Source: Dicyema japonicum
Taxonomy: Eukaryota > Dicyemida > Rhombozoa > Dicyemidae
Assembly (NCBI GenBank): GCA_011109175.1
Contig: RDEW01000016.1
Location: forward strand, 1,113,653 to 1,177,652
Direction: 5' to 3'
Length of the DNA: 64,000 nt
A program made the translations under genes and the position numbers. Position 1 is the stretch's first letter. The number at the start of each line of letters is the position of its first letter. This document shows positions 44,316 to 55,640 of this stretch, one piece after another. Below the pieces are notes generated by a model that saw nothing but the letters and a program-made list of their open reading frames with translations, searched no databases and had not been told where the DNA came from.

Positions 44316-46345
44316 TTATTTAAGAGAAAAGCACTTTACTGCTCTCCAGGTAAACATAAATAAAATTAAAGGAAAAATCAGGGAACTTCGCTCACTCATG
44401 GCTTGTCAGAAGATCAACGTGGAGATGATTCAAGAGAATAAACTCACTTTTAATGACCCTACCCCTACATTCCCAGAATACAAGGCTATCAGAATGGACC
44501 GTAAAGGTAGAAGAGGTGGAGGTCTACGCACTCCATTCAAAAGAACTTGAAATGCAGAGACATTTCCTCGGAAGTGAGAAAACTTGTTGGGGATGATGAT
44601 GTTGCCGAAATAATTGGAATTTCGCTCGGGACAACAAAAGGAAGACTATGCCTTTGAATATCTACGTTCTGCCTCCTGGGTTTCATGCCCGAAAAGTATG
44701 TTGTGCCAAACCTATCAAGACTGTCTTCTATCGATGAGATCATCTTTTGGGGGAATTGAATGCAAAGCATCCCTTGTGGCTGTCAACTCAACTATCTGAC
44801 ATGAGAAGGTAACTATTGTTATCCCAAACGGATTCCCTAACGACATCGAGCGATCCATCGAGAAATACAAGGACACCACTGAGAGAGACAGATAAATTTA
44901 CCTCACTGGACGTAACACTCTCTCATCGTCGCTTTCATCAAAAACTGATTGGTCTGTCCTCTACGAAACAAGAAACGACCATAATCCAATTTTGGTGAAG
45001 ATCAAAAGAGAGGCCAACGTGAGGAGAATTATCAAACTACATGCTGCCTCATCACTAAACAACATTATAAGCAGTTCTCTTTGTTCATTCAGGAAGCTAG
45101 AAAATTATTTATTCCAATGGGAAGACAACAAACAGGCGATTCAATTCAACAGCAAACATTTAGTCAAGAAAGAAAATATTTAAAGAAAAAAACATACCGT
45201 AGAAGGAGGATACAATAAGAATTCTTACACTTAACAAACAGATTAACAAATATATCAGTAAAACAAACGATAAACATGGACAGAACTATCAAAAGTCCTA
45301 ACAGAAAACCCGTCAGTACAGAAGGTCTGGAACAAAATCAAGTCTACCAAAAGGTCTTTGAACTGCAAAATGGGATATCATTACAACCAAACATTTTAAT
45401 GAAATACTATGCTTCCATAACACATAAAACTACTCCAAAAAACACTAAGTACTCTTAAACAGAATAAAACCGAAATACATGTGGACCATATTTACGGCGA
45501 AGGACGTCCAGTGGGCAATATAAAGGCCTGAAACTCAAAAGCCCGAGGTCCAGACAATATTTATACAACAGAACTAAAGCATATATGACCACTTGCTTTA
45601 GATTTGTTTGTTTACATATTCACAATATCAATAAATATGAAAATTATTCCGGATGTCTGGAAGAGAACATACATCAAACCGATGTTGAAGCCAGGGAAAT
45701 CCGAAAATGACTCCTCTTCCTACAGACCAATCTCGATCATATGTTCATATTCCCGAATACTCGAAAAATTAGTTTTTGAAAGTATCAAAGACTACATCCT
45801 TTGCAACGTGGATTCGGAGCTAAACACTCCACAGCAACATACCTAACGTCCCTGTGCCGATTCATTGCGGAGGGAATCAATTCCATTAAACCACACCAAC
45901 GAACAGTCTTGGTCACTGTTGATATAACAAAGGACACAGTCTCAAGAAAACTCCTTACTGATAAAATTTACGAGTTTGTCAAGCCGACGTTGCTGTATCC
46001 AAGTGAGGCTTGGTCTTTGTTTCAAGAACATCGACCATCAAATATTCAAAAGGCCGCAAGGACTATTATCGGCCCAACATTCTTCCCTATATCTACAGAA
46101 GATCTTTTCATCCAAAAACAAAGAATTCTCATCAGAGAAGCAAGGATACCAGATCATCCTCTGCAAGAGCTACTCATCTCATAAATCCATGACAAGCAAG
46201 AGATATGAGGCGAAGCCCTGACCTTTTAGAAGGGCAATTCTGGACGCTCGTTCCCGGAGGACCCAGGTGTCGGTTTGGGATAACTTAGTTAGTTAAGAAC
46301 ATTCTTTATTCTTTTAACCCGATGATCCTGGGACAATAATAATAA
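44316..46345 (+). mobile_element. LINE (family B clade) with internally deleted RT and its own 3' end
   Basis: Endonuclease start (FTALQVNINKIKGKIRELRS, VEMIQENKLTF, RRGGGL), a shifted middle, then RT pieces: MKIIPDVWKRTYIKPMLKPG, SSSYRPISIICSYSRILEKL, QRGFGAKHSTATYLTSLCRF, TVLVTVDITKDTVSRKLLTD, then directly KPTLLYPSEAWSLF. The palm between is deleted. The 3' end at 46270-46345 has a degraded stem-loop (GGATAACT / ATGATCC) and an AATAATAAT tail. Confidence 0.75.
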
Positions 46346-46814
46346 TTTTATGGCACACTCTTCTTCTAAAAGAAGAATAGGGATTACCATCAATCTGGAT
46401 TAAAATCCACTTAATTAGTTGATTTACTCGTTAATTTTCAATCATAAGATAAATTTAATTTAACTCATTAATAAAATGACCCTTCAATTAAAATGGCATT
46501 TTATAGAAAAAATTGTTATAATTTTGAATCATAAATTTGTTTCTTGGTTTAACTTTATTAATATTTGATTAGTTTTTGGGTTTGATGGCAAATAAAATTC
46601 TCTGTTTGGTTCACTAATGTATCATTGATGGCTTTTAAAGCAGAAGGTTAGCCACTTCGTAAAATGAGAAGGTAGATAAGAAAATAGTTTATATATTATT
46701 TTGTGGTAAAATACTAAAACATAGCTTGTTAAAGATAGAAAAATGAATAGAATCGAATAAGTATTAGTGAAATGAGATAGTAAATTTAATGGTCAAAACT
46801 TCGGGCTAAAAAAT
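46346..46814. other. 3' flank of the lectin receptor copy; left edge of the segmental duplication
   Basis: No gene. From about 46630 the sequence matches 22740 onward (shared TTCGTAAAATGAGAAGGTAG), marking the left breakpoint of the duplicated block that contains the receptor copy. Confidence 0.5.
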
Positions 46815-49225
46815 TTAAATAATAAAGAAACTTCGGAAGCTACCAAATGACCTCAAAGATAATGGAGCTGAAAATGAATAACCTCTTCTGTAAATTTAAA
46901 GAAAATGATTAACTTTTTGTAAATGTAAACTCCAACAGCAATTAGTCCAGCCGCTATGACAGCAAAGAATAATACAACTCCCAGAGCTACGCTATTCGAC
47001 TTTTTAGCTGCAAATTAAATAAAATTTAAACAGGCAGAGATGCTACCAGTAGAAGCTAAATAGTTAGGTAAAATAGAAACAGCTTGACGACGTTTGGATG
47101 GTAGTGACAGTCGAGGGTTGAGTTGTTGTGGTCGTCGTAGTTGTGGAAGTCGACGTGGTAGTTGAAGATATTTTTGAAGTTGTTGAAGTCATTGTTGGAA
47201 CGTCTTTATCATTCAAAAAAAAACTATCTCCGACGCAAACAGCGACTTTTGTATTTTTGCATGAATCAGTAATCCATGTTTGATTGGGAAGTATAGCAAC
47301 GCATGAAATTAAAAAGTCGTCACTTTTTGGTTCACCGGGAGCCCAGTTTGGTGTGTTCTATAATAAATAAATAACGACACAGATGGGGTATTATCCAACC
47401 AAGTAAACTTTGTGTCATTCCACAAAATTCTATAGTCTATGTGAAAGCTAACATTTATGAGATCTATGGTTAATCAAAACATTTACATTTATTGATTTTT
47501 TCGAATGTATAAGAGTCTGTATCTTTTATGAGTGTCAGGCCATAATAAGCGCAAAGTCTAGCAGAATCGTGAAAGCCGAGAAGACCACCGAATAAGGAAT
47601 ATACAGAAGAACCAAGAGTAAAAGAATATGCGGTTATAGGTTTCTCTAAAAATTATTAAGCCACAAACCATAATAATCAGTTGAACAATTTATAGTCGAT
47701 GGTCTACCTCTGTTGTTTTCACGACATGCAAAGGTTGAGGGTTTGCAAACATCGTTTTTCCACTTCCCAGAGTCGTATTGAGCATAAACACATTCTTTAT
47801 CACTGTTAGAATCAGGATATCCGGAAGCCCAGTTTGTGTATTTCTAAAATAACTATTATAGTAACATCTTTAAATCCATCACCTCGAACCAATAAATGTT
47901 TAACATAAAATACTCCGTAATTCAAACCAATCGTAAATTCGGAATTTTCTTAAAATAAATATTCTAATAACCCATCACTGCACAATTTTCTAAACTGTTA
48001 CGGGGAACAAATAGAACGTCACCACGACGACTGCACAGGGTTTTTGCTTCTGTCTGATTTGCTTCAAAATCAAATATTCTTATAGAATATGTTTCATATT
48101 GTATTATTTGGGCAAAGTATCCTAAAATGATATCCTACCGTTACTTTGTTTTCTCTCATAGCTACAATTAGCAGGAACAGCATCCTTAACCACAGTATCT
48201 AGGAATCATACTCTAGTAGACCTGTTTCACAGATAATATGCTTTTTCGCTGTACACTCTTGTGTCTTGAATTCTCCATGTATGTGACTTCGAATTACACA
48301 AAGTTCTTTTTGTGGTTGACCTGGTAACCACGGAAGATATGACTGCCTGTAATTTTAAAGTATAACCGCTTGATATCCTTTAACAGTCATGAATGTTTGT
48401 TTTATATTTGTGATTCCAACATAAATAAAACCATGATTTTTGGCTATGAATTACTATTTATTTGAACAATTTATAGCGCAGTTTTCTAATCCGTCGTTTG
48501 GGATGAAAATATATCCGTTGTGGTCATTTTTACAGATTTGAAGGATATTTTCGTAATCCCGATATACCTTATAAATGTAATACGAGTGTCCTCTGAATGT
48601 GAGCAAATCATCGTATTTGACTATAAATTATGTCACATAGTACTATTAATAAATTTATCCCCTGTAACGTTGACTCCGTTTGATGAGATAGAATCTATTA
48701 TGACATTTTTGATAACCATCTTCGCATATGTATAAGTATTGATACCATTGGGATACACCAGTCCATTTTCCATTAACCTCATTTATCAGTGCTCTAGTGT
48801 TGTAATATCCAGGTTTTGAACCAAAATTATTGTATGACTACATATTATTGTATAATACGAGTTTTTTGTCAGTATGGAGAGTGGAATATTCATTATACCC
48901 ATAATACTTCCCAATGCCGATTAAACGATTATTTCTGAGAAAACCTTAAAATTTAATATTATAATCTATACTGAAAATTACTTTATTCTCCTCGCTATCT
49001 TGAATATCCACAGAATAGTGTTTATCATAGCCGCAGACATTATCTAACCAGTATCCATTTGTTGTTCTTGAAGAAAAGTAATATGAGTGATTATTGTAGT
49101 TGAAAATTTGGGAGTATGAGGCACCTTAATGTAAGACTTATGAGATTACCAGAAATCAAGAAACATAGTAGGAATCCTAAAATCAATTTAAATTATATCA
49201 AACCGACTAAAAAGTTGAAAATCAT
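46815..49225 (-). CDS. Type I membrane receptor with four C-type lectin domains, intact copy (648 aa)
   Basis: ATG at 49223-49225, TAA at 46815-46817. Removing 19 GT..AG introns (21-27 bp, one 39) leaves exactly 649 codons. Residues about 1-21 signal peptide (MIFNFLVGFLLCFLISGASY); CTLD1 23-137 (GYWLDNVCGYDKHYSVDIQD, GKWTGVSQ, YICED); CTLD2 154-270 (LPWLPGQPQKELC, IICET); CTLD3 290-410 (YTNWASGYPDSNSDKEC, GKWKNDVC); CTLD4 430-549 (NWAPGEPKSDD, WITDSC); Thr-rich stalk 550-593; membrane helix 600-621; tail 622-648 (KRGYSFSAPLSLRSFGSF). Probably a surface receptor or adhesin for glycans or proteins; ligand unknown. Near-identical to the broken copy at 22.9 kb. The frame stays open upstream of the chosen Met, but this Met gives the signal peptide conserved in all three copies. 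Confidence 0.88.
47047..47055 (-). other. 9-nt microexon of the lectin receptor
   Basis: A nine-base exon (CTTCTACTG) lies between a 25-bp and a 39-bp intron at the stalk/helix border. It is needed to keep phase 1 into the membrane-helix exon. The same exon occurs at 23162-23170 and 15453-15461. Confidence 0.7.
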
Positions 49226-49248
49226 TTTTGTCAAATTACCGATAATTA

Positions 49249-49258
49249 ATTTATATGG
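49249..49258 (-). promoter_or_regulatory. TATA-like element upstream of the duplicated lectin receptor
   Basis: CCATATAAAT on the minus strand, about 25 bp before the ATG. The flank here is unrelated to those of the other two copies, so the spacing is conserved but the sequence around it is not. Confidence 0.35.
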
Positions 49259-50404
49259 ACAAAAAAGATAATATTTAATTTGCGGTTCATAATGAAATAG
49301 CATTTCCCTTTGTTCTATTAACTTCGTATTCATTAAAAAAACCCATAAATTGATGAATTGATAATTGTTTTCCTTTGTTGGGTTAAATAATTTCATTTCT
49401 TTATTACTCACGATCCCTTAAATGATGGAAACGGACGATTAATCTCAGTATTCTTGAATCTAAACCAAAGGCGCGGTTTTGCAGGGAAGCTCCCAGCAGA
49501 CTAGGACAAGAGAAAAGGCGATCATCTTTTATCGCTAATCATACTGAATAGCGCAGTCACACATCTGATTGCCCGATGCTTTTTCATAAGTAATGCAAGA
49601 TGATTTTCACGTTAAAATACAATTCTGTTTTGGCTATTTTTGACTTTAACATTTATTTTATCTCAAATTTATCTCGAATGTGACTGCTAATTTTTGTCAT
49701 TCATTTGAATATTGAGTAGCTTATTATTATTTTTCGACACGTGATAGGCTATTTTTATATTCTCATTAAAATTCGCCCACACCTAAATCCACCTAGTTTT
49801 GTCTATTGTGCTTAAATAATTTTCATAGACCAGAAAATGTACCACCCGCTTGATATTATGGTTTAGTAATAACTACAAACACAAGAGAAGAGGTTTGCTC
49901 TACTCAATCCAAAATGAAGTAAACATTTAATGATGTTATTGGAAGTTATGTAATTTCTCTTTAAATATGATTTATCTTGTAAAATTTTAGAAATTTTTCT
50001 CTGTCATTTTGCTTTAAGACTTGTCATTACCCCCTCATAATACAGATGTTCCTGACTTATCCACAACGTCCACCCTCACAAAAGGAAAGACAAGATTTTT
50101 CATCCTTCATGAAGCTAAGTGAAGATTTCGTGCATTAAAAATACGTCACCACCCAAACCATTAGAATGATTAACTGGACTTGAAACCCATCTACTTTATG
50201 GTCCTCAGAAATAAGCCTATGAGTGGTTGTTTCCATAGATACGCGTGGGTAATTTGAATATTGTTAAAAAGTCATTTCTTTTGTCAAACAAAATTAATTT
50301 ATACTGCGGTTTCGGATACAATCACTCTCTCCTTATGGAATGGAAATTTAAAAAATATATTAAAGGCCTTGTGAAACCTTATTTGAATTTATGACAAAAA
50401 TTTG
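49259..50404. other. Intergenic, nothing recognised
   Basis: AT-rich single-copy-looking DNA upstream of the lectin receptor. No domain, no clear repeat pair. Confidence 0.35.
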
Positions 50405-50690
50405 AAGATTTTGAATATTATTTATTGCCCCCAGGATTACTGGGTTAAAAGAGATAGAATGTTCTCAGCTAAGTGATTCTAATATTAGAACCCCGTGATC
50501 ACCGAGAAAGACAGAAAAACGTCAGACAGTTAAGTAATCCCAGTTCCCGCAATCAAACGAGCCACCAACCGTCTGTGGTCTCCCATTGTTGCCGTAACTT
50601 ATTCTAGTTGTGAGAACCTTGGATTCTGAGTATCCAGCATTTCTTATTTGACCCAAGTAGCTGTTTGAGAATCCCTAGCAGCTATGATAT
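50405..50690 (-). mobile_element. Two short LINE 3' ends in tandem
   Basis: About 50405-50480 reads (minus strand) a stem-loop end ..TAACCCAGTAATCCTGGGGG followed by an AATAAATAATA tail. From about 50480 a second end with GGTGATCACGGGGTTC follows. Both are degraded members of the GATCAC stem-loop group. Confidence 0.45.
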
Positions 50691-52058
50691 TATTATTATT
50701 CCCAGGATCACTGGGTCAAAGAGAAAGAAATAAAAGTTCTCATCTAACTAAGTGATCCCAGACCGACAAAGGTGAGGACGAGTCCGGCGGGGTCGAGAAT
50801 CCTGAACAGCTCTTCTCATTGGATATGGCATCGGCTTAAAATTTCTGTATGATTGTAGATAATTCGATAGTATTTGGAATAGAGAAAGCGTTTCGGTTCA
50901 ATCTTTTTCAGGAATACTTGGTGTTCTTTTGAAAACTTCCTGTAGGATATAGATGTGTAATATTTTATCAGAGTGTCTGGTTTTATGTAGACTTCGACTT
51001 TTCTCTCTGGGGAGGGTCTTTTGATGTTTTTGATCCACTTCCACACTCTTTGCATTGGGGGGTTTTTGTAGAGAGCTTTCGACAGTCTCGTCCATCTATT
51101 TGCATTTTCTGTTTTTATGTTGTTGTCGATCTCTCTGTTCAATTCTCGTATTTTCCTGATGTTCTTTTCTGTTAGCGACTTTACCATCTTTAGATTATTT
51201 CGTTCTCCGATCAGATGTTTCGTCGTTGTGTTGAAACGTTTTGATGACGTTGGTTGTCTCCCCATAGGAATGTACTTCTTTTTCGCATCGTTTATAATGG
51301 AGTTGAACCATTTCACTAATTGTTCGACGGAGGGAAAAGTGGGGAAATTTAATAGTCCAATACAATTATCGACGCTTTTCCAGTCGAAACTTTTGAGGTC
51401 GGCAATGAAAGCGGGAGAGGCCGCCCGTTTATATGAAAACTCAAAAATAAAGAAATACAGCAGCCTCCTAAACCGTTTCCATGTACAGCCAGTGGTCGTC
51501 GAGACGAGCGGAGTCTTTGGCCCCAAGACGGTCTCTTTCCTTAGAGCACTTGGGTGTCTATTGACCAAAGCCTCGAGGGAGCGTCGGGAAACCGAGTGGC
51601 TTTTCCAAAGGATATCCCTGGCAGTAGTCAGAGGTAACAGCCACTCGATCATATCCGCTGGACTTTAGAACGATTTTATTGTTATAAATAAATATGTCTT
51701 TTCCAAAAAAAAATTATCGACGTATTCCTTGAATTTTTTCCAATTCGCAAGGCTGTAGTTAGTTATCGTTGGGCATTGTCCTTTTATCCGTGACCTTGTT
51801 TTGACCTCTAAAAATATTGGGTTGTGGTCACTCCTGGTGTCATACTTCACTGACCAGTCAATAAGTGGGGCCAAGGACGGTGATGACAATGAGATGTCGA
51901 TAGAAGAAGGTTCATCATTAGGTCGAGTAGGTGTTCTTGTATGAGATGCAGGATCGTTGAGTATACATAGCTATGATAAGGATAGCAGAATAAAGTTTTC
52001 GTTAGTAGGTTGTGGCTAACATAGTTGAATATTTGTTGGTTGAATTCCTTATTGTTTA
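50691..52058 (-). mobile_element. LINE (family B clade) with endonuclease end, linker and 3' end; RT missing
   Basis: On the minus strand: PSLAPLIDWSVKYDTRSDHN and PIFLEVKTRSRIKGQC (end of endonuclease), NYSLANWKKFKEYVDN. An antisense insertion (51481-51668) interrupts, then FDWKSVDNCIGLLNFPTFPS, AKKKYIPMGRQPTSSKRFN and IRELNREIDNNIKTENANRW (linker) continue to about 50820. It goes straight to the 3' end with stem-loop AGTGATCC/GGATCACT (50751-50758, 50705-50712) and a TAA-repeat tail. The RT is deleted. Confidence 0.75.
51481..51668 (+). mobile_element. RT C-terminal fragment inserted antisense into a LINE
   Basis: Reads VVVETSGVFGPKTVSFLRAL .. WLFQRISLAVVRGNSHSII up to a stop at 51666-51668. 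The first 123 bp are identical to 35931-36053. The following 3' flank is AT-rich and may be its tail. Confidence 0.7.
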
Positions 52059-52059
52059 T

Positions 52060-52410
52060 TCATTTTATTTATTTACCCCCTTAAAGAAATCAGTGCCTAA
52101 CAAGAACGTCACAGTCAAGGACGGTATAAGAGATACGACAGGGCATTTGAGGCAGACCCGGAGAAGAGAAAGCCGAATTTACTAAACCACAAAGATGATG
52201 TTAAAACATATATTGCGATACTGATGTTCCTCTGAGTAGACATGAAAAACTCCAACCTCTTTCCTGTAACTGCGATGCTTTAAAGTATACACTGCGAACC
52301 CCACCTGAGTATTTGCTGGACTCTCCAAATTGTTCGGTAGTGGGAAAACTTAATAATTCTAGCTGATTGCAGAGTTATTGAAAAATAAAATGTAGCCACT
52401 TTCAATAGTT
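52060..52410 (-). mobile_element. Degraded LINE 3' end
   Basis: Minus-strand remnants (WRVQQILRWGSQCIL, SASNALSYLLYRP) end in GGGGGTAAATAAATAAAATG at about 52060-52080, the same arrangement of G-run and AT-rich tail as other LINE ends. Confidence 0.4.
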
Positions 52411-53690
52411 ATTATTATCTAACCCAGAAATGGGAAGACAACTAAAGAAGGAGCTAAACCATCAAATTAAGTGATCTCAGTGGACCTCAACAGGATCGAG
52501 AGCTTTTTGCTGTGCTCTTCCATAATACCCACAGCTTTTCTGAATCCACCAAGTTTCTATTTCATGAGAATTTGGAGAGACGTGGACTTTTTTTCCAATT
52601 TACCAGTGGCTTTTATCGCTATTGGTAGAAGCAGAGTGAAGCCGGAACGATTATTCAGGATTGCCGCGTTATCGAATAATGGGGGAATAATTGAGCAGAA
52701 GAAATTGGTTATGCAGACCATTTTTGCTCTTAGGGTATTTATCTTGTGGAAGTCTGGAATTGAAATTCTGTAAGCCCAGGAGGCACAGGCATACTCCACC
52801 TTCGGCATTAAGAACTTGTAGTATAAGACGGAACCGCATTCCTGGGTCCTGGAGTTTAGAAATTTTTTGATGATGTTGAGTTTCCGAAGGTCCCTTGCCA
52901 GAACTTCCTTCACATGTTGAGGGAAATGGTCACTCGCAGTATTTTTGGACGTGTTTTCATTGGAATAATATCACCATGAAGACTGATTTCTAGCGTATCC
53001 TTTTGTCTTTGTTATAAAAATGGTATATGAAGATTTTTCCGTTGATACGGAAAGTCGGTTAGAAAACAGCTAAATCCCGAGGTCGTTAAATGTGAATGAA
53101 GTTCTTATATCTACGTATTAGTTTCTGCTCGCAATCATTTTATCGCCAGCATATGTTAGAGGTACTGAATCAAGACCTCCTGAGTAGAATAAGTCGTTTA
53201 AGAATAAGTTAAAAAGTGCTGGAGAAATGGCGATCCCTGGGGGACACCATTTAGAAGGAGACAGGATCTCGATCTGAATGGCCTGTACACACACGTCCCC
53301 TTCGTCCGGTAAGAAAATTGGTTATCTATCGTTTTAAAGTCGGATGGGTGTTGGAGACCTTTTTCGCTATTAGGATTCTCGAGACTAAATCAAACACCTT
53401 TTGGAAGTCTAATAAGACTAATAATGTCCGTAGATGCCGCTTGGGTTCGTTGAAGTCTTCCAAGATAAATTGTGTCAAGGAAGTTATGTGTGTTGTTGTA
53501 GAATGTTCCATCTGAATCTGTGTTGGTAGTGACATAAGGGAAAATGAAGTTTAAATTTTCCAAGCACGAGTTTTTCCATAGCGCACACATCAAGGGTATC
53601 CTGCGGTAAGATGAAGGTGAGGCTTTGATAAAGAAGAGAGCGAGAGATTGTGAAAAAACAACATCCACAGTTATCCAAAATTGTTTAAGC
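52411..53690 (-). mobile_element. LINE RT (family B clade), decayed
   Basis: On the minus strand: TTTHITSLTQFILEDFNEPK, LLVLLDFQKVFDLVSRIL, a VPQGSPFLQHFLT-like region near 53230, then EVLARDLRKLNIIKKFLNSR and KVEYACASWAYRISIPDF. The catalytic box is obscured by shifts around 53140-53200. The 3' end has TAGATAATAATA at about 52411-52422. Confidence 0.65.
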
Positions 53691-53699
53691 ACATACCCT

Positions 53700-55640
53700 A
53701 TTGATGCTGCTTGTGCGGTACCCAAAAAGAAACCCTTGCACGTACTGTTCGACGACAGCGTACAGATCAAATACAAAACGGTAATGTTCTAACTGATGAA
53801 CTTAAAAGTACTCTCAGAAAAGATGATTTTGTGCCACATGATAGTGATGGATTGCTTATATTAACAACATCAAGAAACCTTGATCTTATGTCTATGAAAG
53901 AACATTGGTTATGTGATGGTACTTTGATTCAGCTCCATTAGGTTTTCAGTTATACACATGTTACATCAGAGCTTTTCAAAAATAATTCTCGCGGCACACT
54001 AATCGTAAAAAAAAATAATCCACGGCACACATTAAAAAATAAAAAAATTAAATTTTTAAGATGTGTAAAACTAAGTACAAAAATTGGTAATTTAATGCCC
54101 AAATTTTTATTAATAAAAAATGAATTCTTAATTATTATTGTTTTTGCATATATCATCAATATCAGGTCGAATGGTTGACAAAGGCACTCGCATTTCTGCA
54201 CAAATCCGACGAGAAACAGTATTATCTGACAAAGGTATCTTCATTATTTTTTGTTCATATTTATGACCAAACATAGTCCGAGCAATAATACGACAAGCAG
54301 GGATCATCAAGTTTTCGCCAATAATGTGAGGTTTTAGTTGTTTTGCTATCACTTCTGTGAGATCAGGTATGAACATTTCAATGATTCCTTTGTGTTTAAA
54401 AAAGTTTCACTGAACATCAGATCTACGATTCATAGTAAAAACTAATAATACTTAAGTTGTTTTTTTTAAATGGATAAAATAATCCAAAGATTTTTCGGAA
54501 TAGTCCGGATGCTTGGAAGTAAAATGTCTCTTTAGTTTGCTAGGAACCATAGCATCACTTGCCAAAACTTCCATGCAAATTAGAAATTGAGGTAGTTTAT
54601 TTTTATCTTTGCATATACATCCAAATGACAAATAAGAATCTTTATAAGAACGACGAACTGATTTACCCATAAGCACGTTGATGTGCGCACGTTATTAAAA
54701 AATTAATAAATAATGGTTAACCAATGTAAATGTCATTTAATGTATAATAAAAATAATTATTTTAATTTTAGTAATTATTTTAATTCGTTTATCTTTTTAA
54801 ATTAATTAGGTCAAAAATGTATATAAATTTATTCAAATTTGTATTTGGCAGGCGGCACACCGTTTGACAACCTCTGTGTTAACATTATAGGAAACATGTA
54901 CGGTTCCATTAGTGTATTGCTCGAGAAAAATCTCAACAAATGTATGAACAAATATTTTCAACACTGAAAGAGAAAAAGTCCACAATGAATCCACTATCAT
55001 TACCATAGATTATGAGCGATCAATCTATCGACAGAATTTTTCAAAAATGAAAATGTGTATGGCTTCTACTTTCACTTTGGGCAGTGTTATGCCGAAAAAT
55101 ACAAAATCTATGACTGCAGGCATGGTATAATGACCAAGCAAATGCAAACTTTATTAAAAGTATTCAAGCACTGGCAATTTGTTCCTGTACTCAAGTCATT
55201 GAGAGTTTCCGAGCGTTCCTTCAAACTATGGATTACGAGACTGATGACGTGTTGGGAGATTTTCTGACCTATTTTGAGACAACGGAGCCTTGCAAAGTGG
55301 AAGAAGACCATTGTTTTAGTTTGGGAATATGGAATGTACACGACAGACAGGCAGAAGGCCTCCCAAAAACTACGAATTCACTTGAAGGATGGCACAGATC
55401 TTTTTCACAAAGAGTGTCTATAAAACATCCAACGTTTGTCGCTTGTTGCAAAATACGAAAAGAACAGTCGGAGTGGGAGCTCACAGTATAACAAGTGATG
55501 ACCGGAAATAACAATGACAAGTAAAGAAGTACCAGGATGTGAACAAAGGATAAACAGTATTATTGAAAAATATGATGATTACACTCCAGTAGAATTTTTG
55601 ACTGCGCTTTCTCATAACCTTAAGTAAATGTTTTTATCTT
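53700..55640 (+). pseudogene. MULE transposase, split by a hAT element
   Basis: Before the hAT: GTQKETLARTVRRQRTDQIQ, SDGLLILTTSRNLDLMSMKE, HWLCDGT. After it (54877 on): INIIGNMYGSIS, a degraded DFE region, a C-x-F-H-F-like FYFHFGQCYAEKYKIYD, then FRAFLQTMDYETDDVLGDFL and LGIWNVHDRQAEGLPKTTNS / LEGWHRSFSQRVSIKHPTFV. The last block ('prTnNsLEgWHr') is characteristic of FLYWCH-linked MULE transposases. Frameshifts near 55030-55200 and 55500. Confidence 0.75.
53967..54876 (-). mobile_element. hAT element (910 bp) with BED-finger N-terminus
   Basis: Ends CAGAGCTTTTCAAAAATAAT (53967) and, inverted, CAGAGGTTGTCAAACGGTGT (to 54876) share GCGGCACAC / GGTGTGCCGC nearby. Target repeats TGTTACAT (53959-53966) and TGTTAACAT (54877-54885) differ by one inserted base. 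The minus strand encodes DSYLSFGCICKDKNKLPQFL, MVPSKLKRHFTSKHPDYSEK (BED-type finger) and TEVIAKQLKPHIIGENLMIP. The catalytic part is missing. Confidence 0.8.

Noticed and set aside
43515-46345. Twin-primed LINE at 43.5-46.3 kb
   Set aside because: The plus-strand copy has its own 3' stem-loop region and repeat tail, so it is an independent insertion into the minus-strand LINE.
47362-47384. An 18-bp intron in CTLD4 of the receptors
   Set aside because: It would join exons in the wrong phase. A donor 5 bp upstream gives a 23-bp intron with correct phase in all copies.
48199-48221. Apparent 1-bp frameshift and stop (GAT TCC TAG) in the receptor copies at 24.3 and 48.2 kb compared with the 15.2-kb copy
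   Set aside because: The differing stretch is a 23-bp intron (24 bp in the other copy). With it removed the frame and the total length of 649 codons fit exactly.
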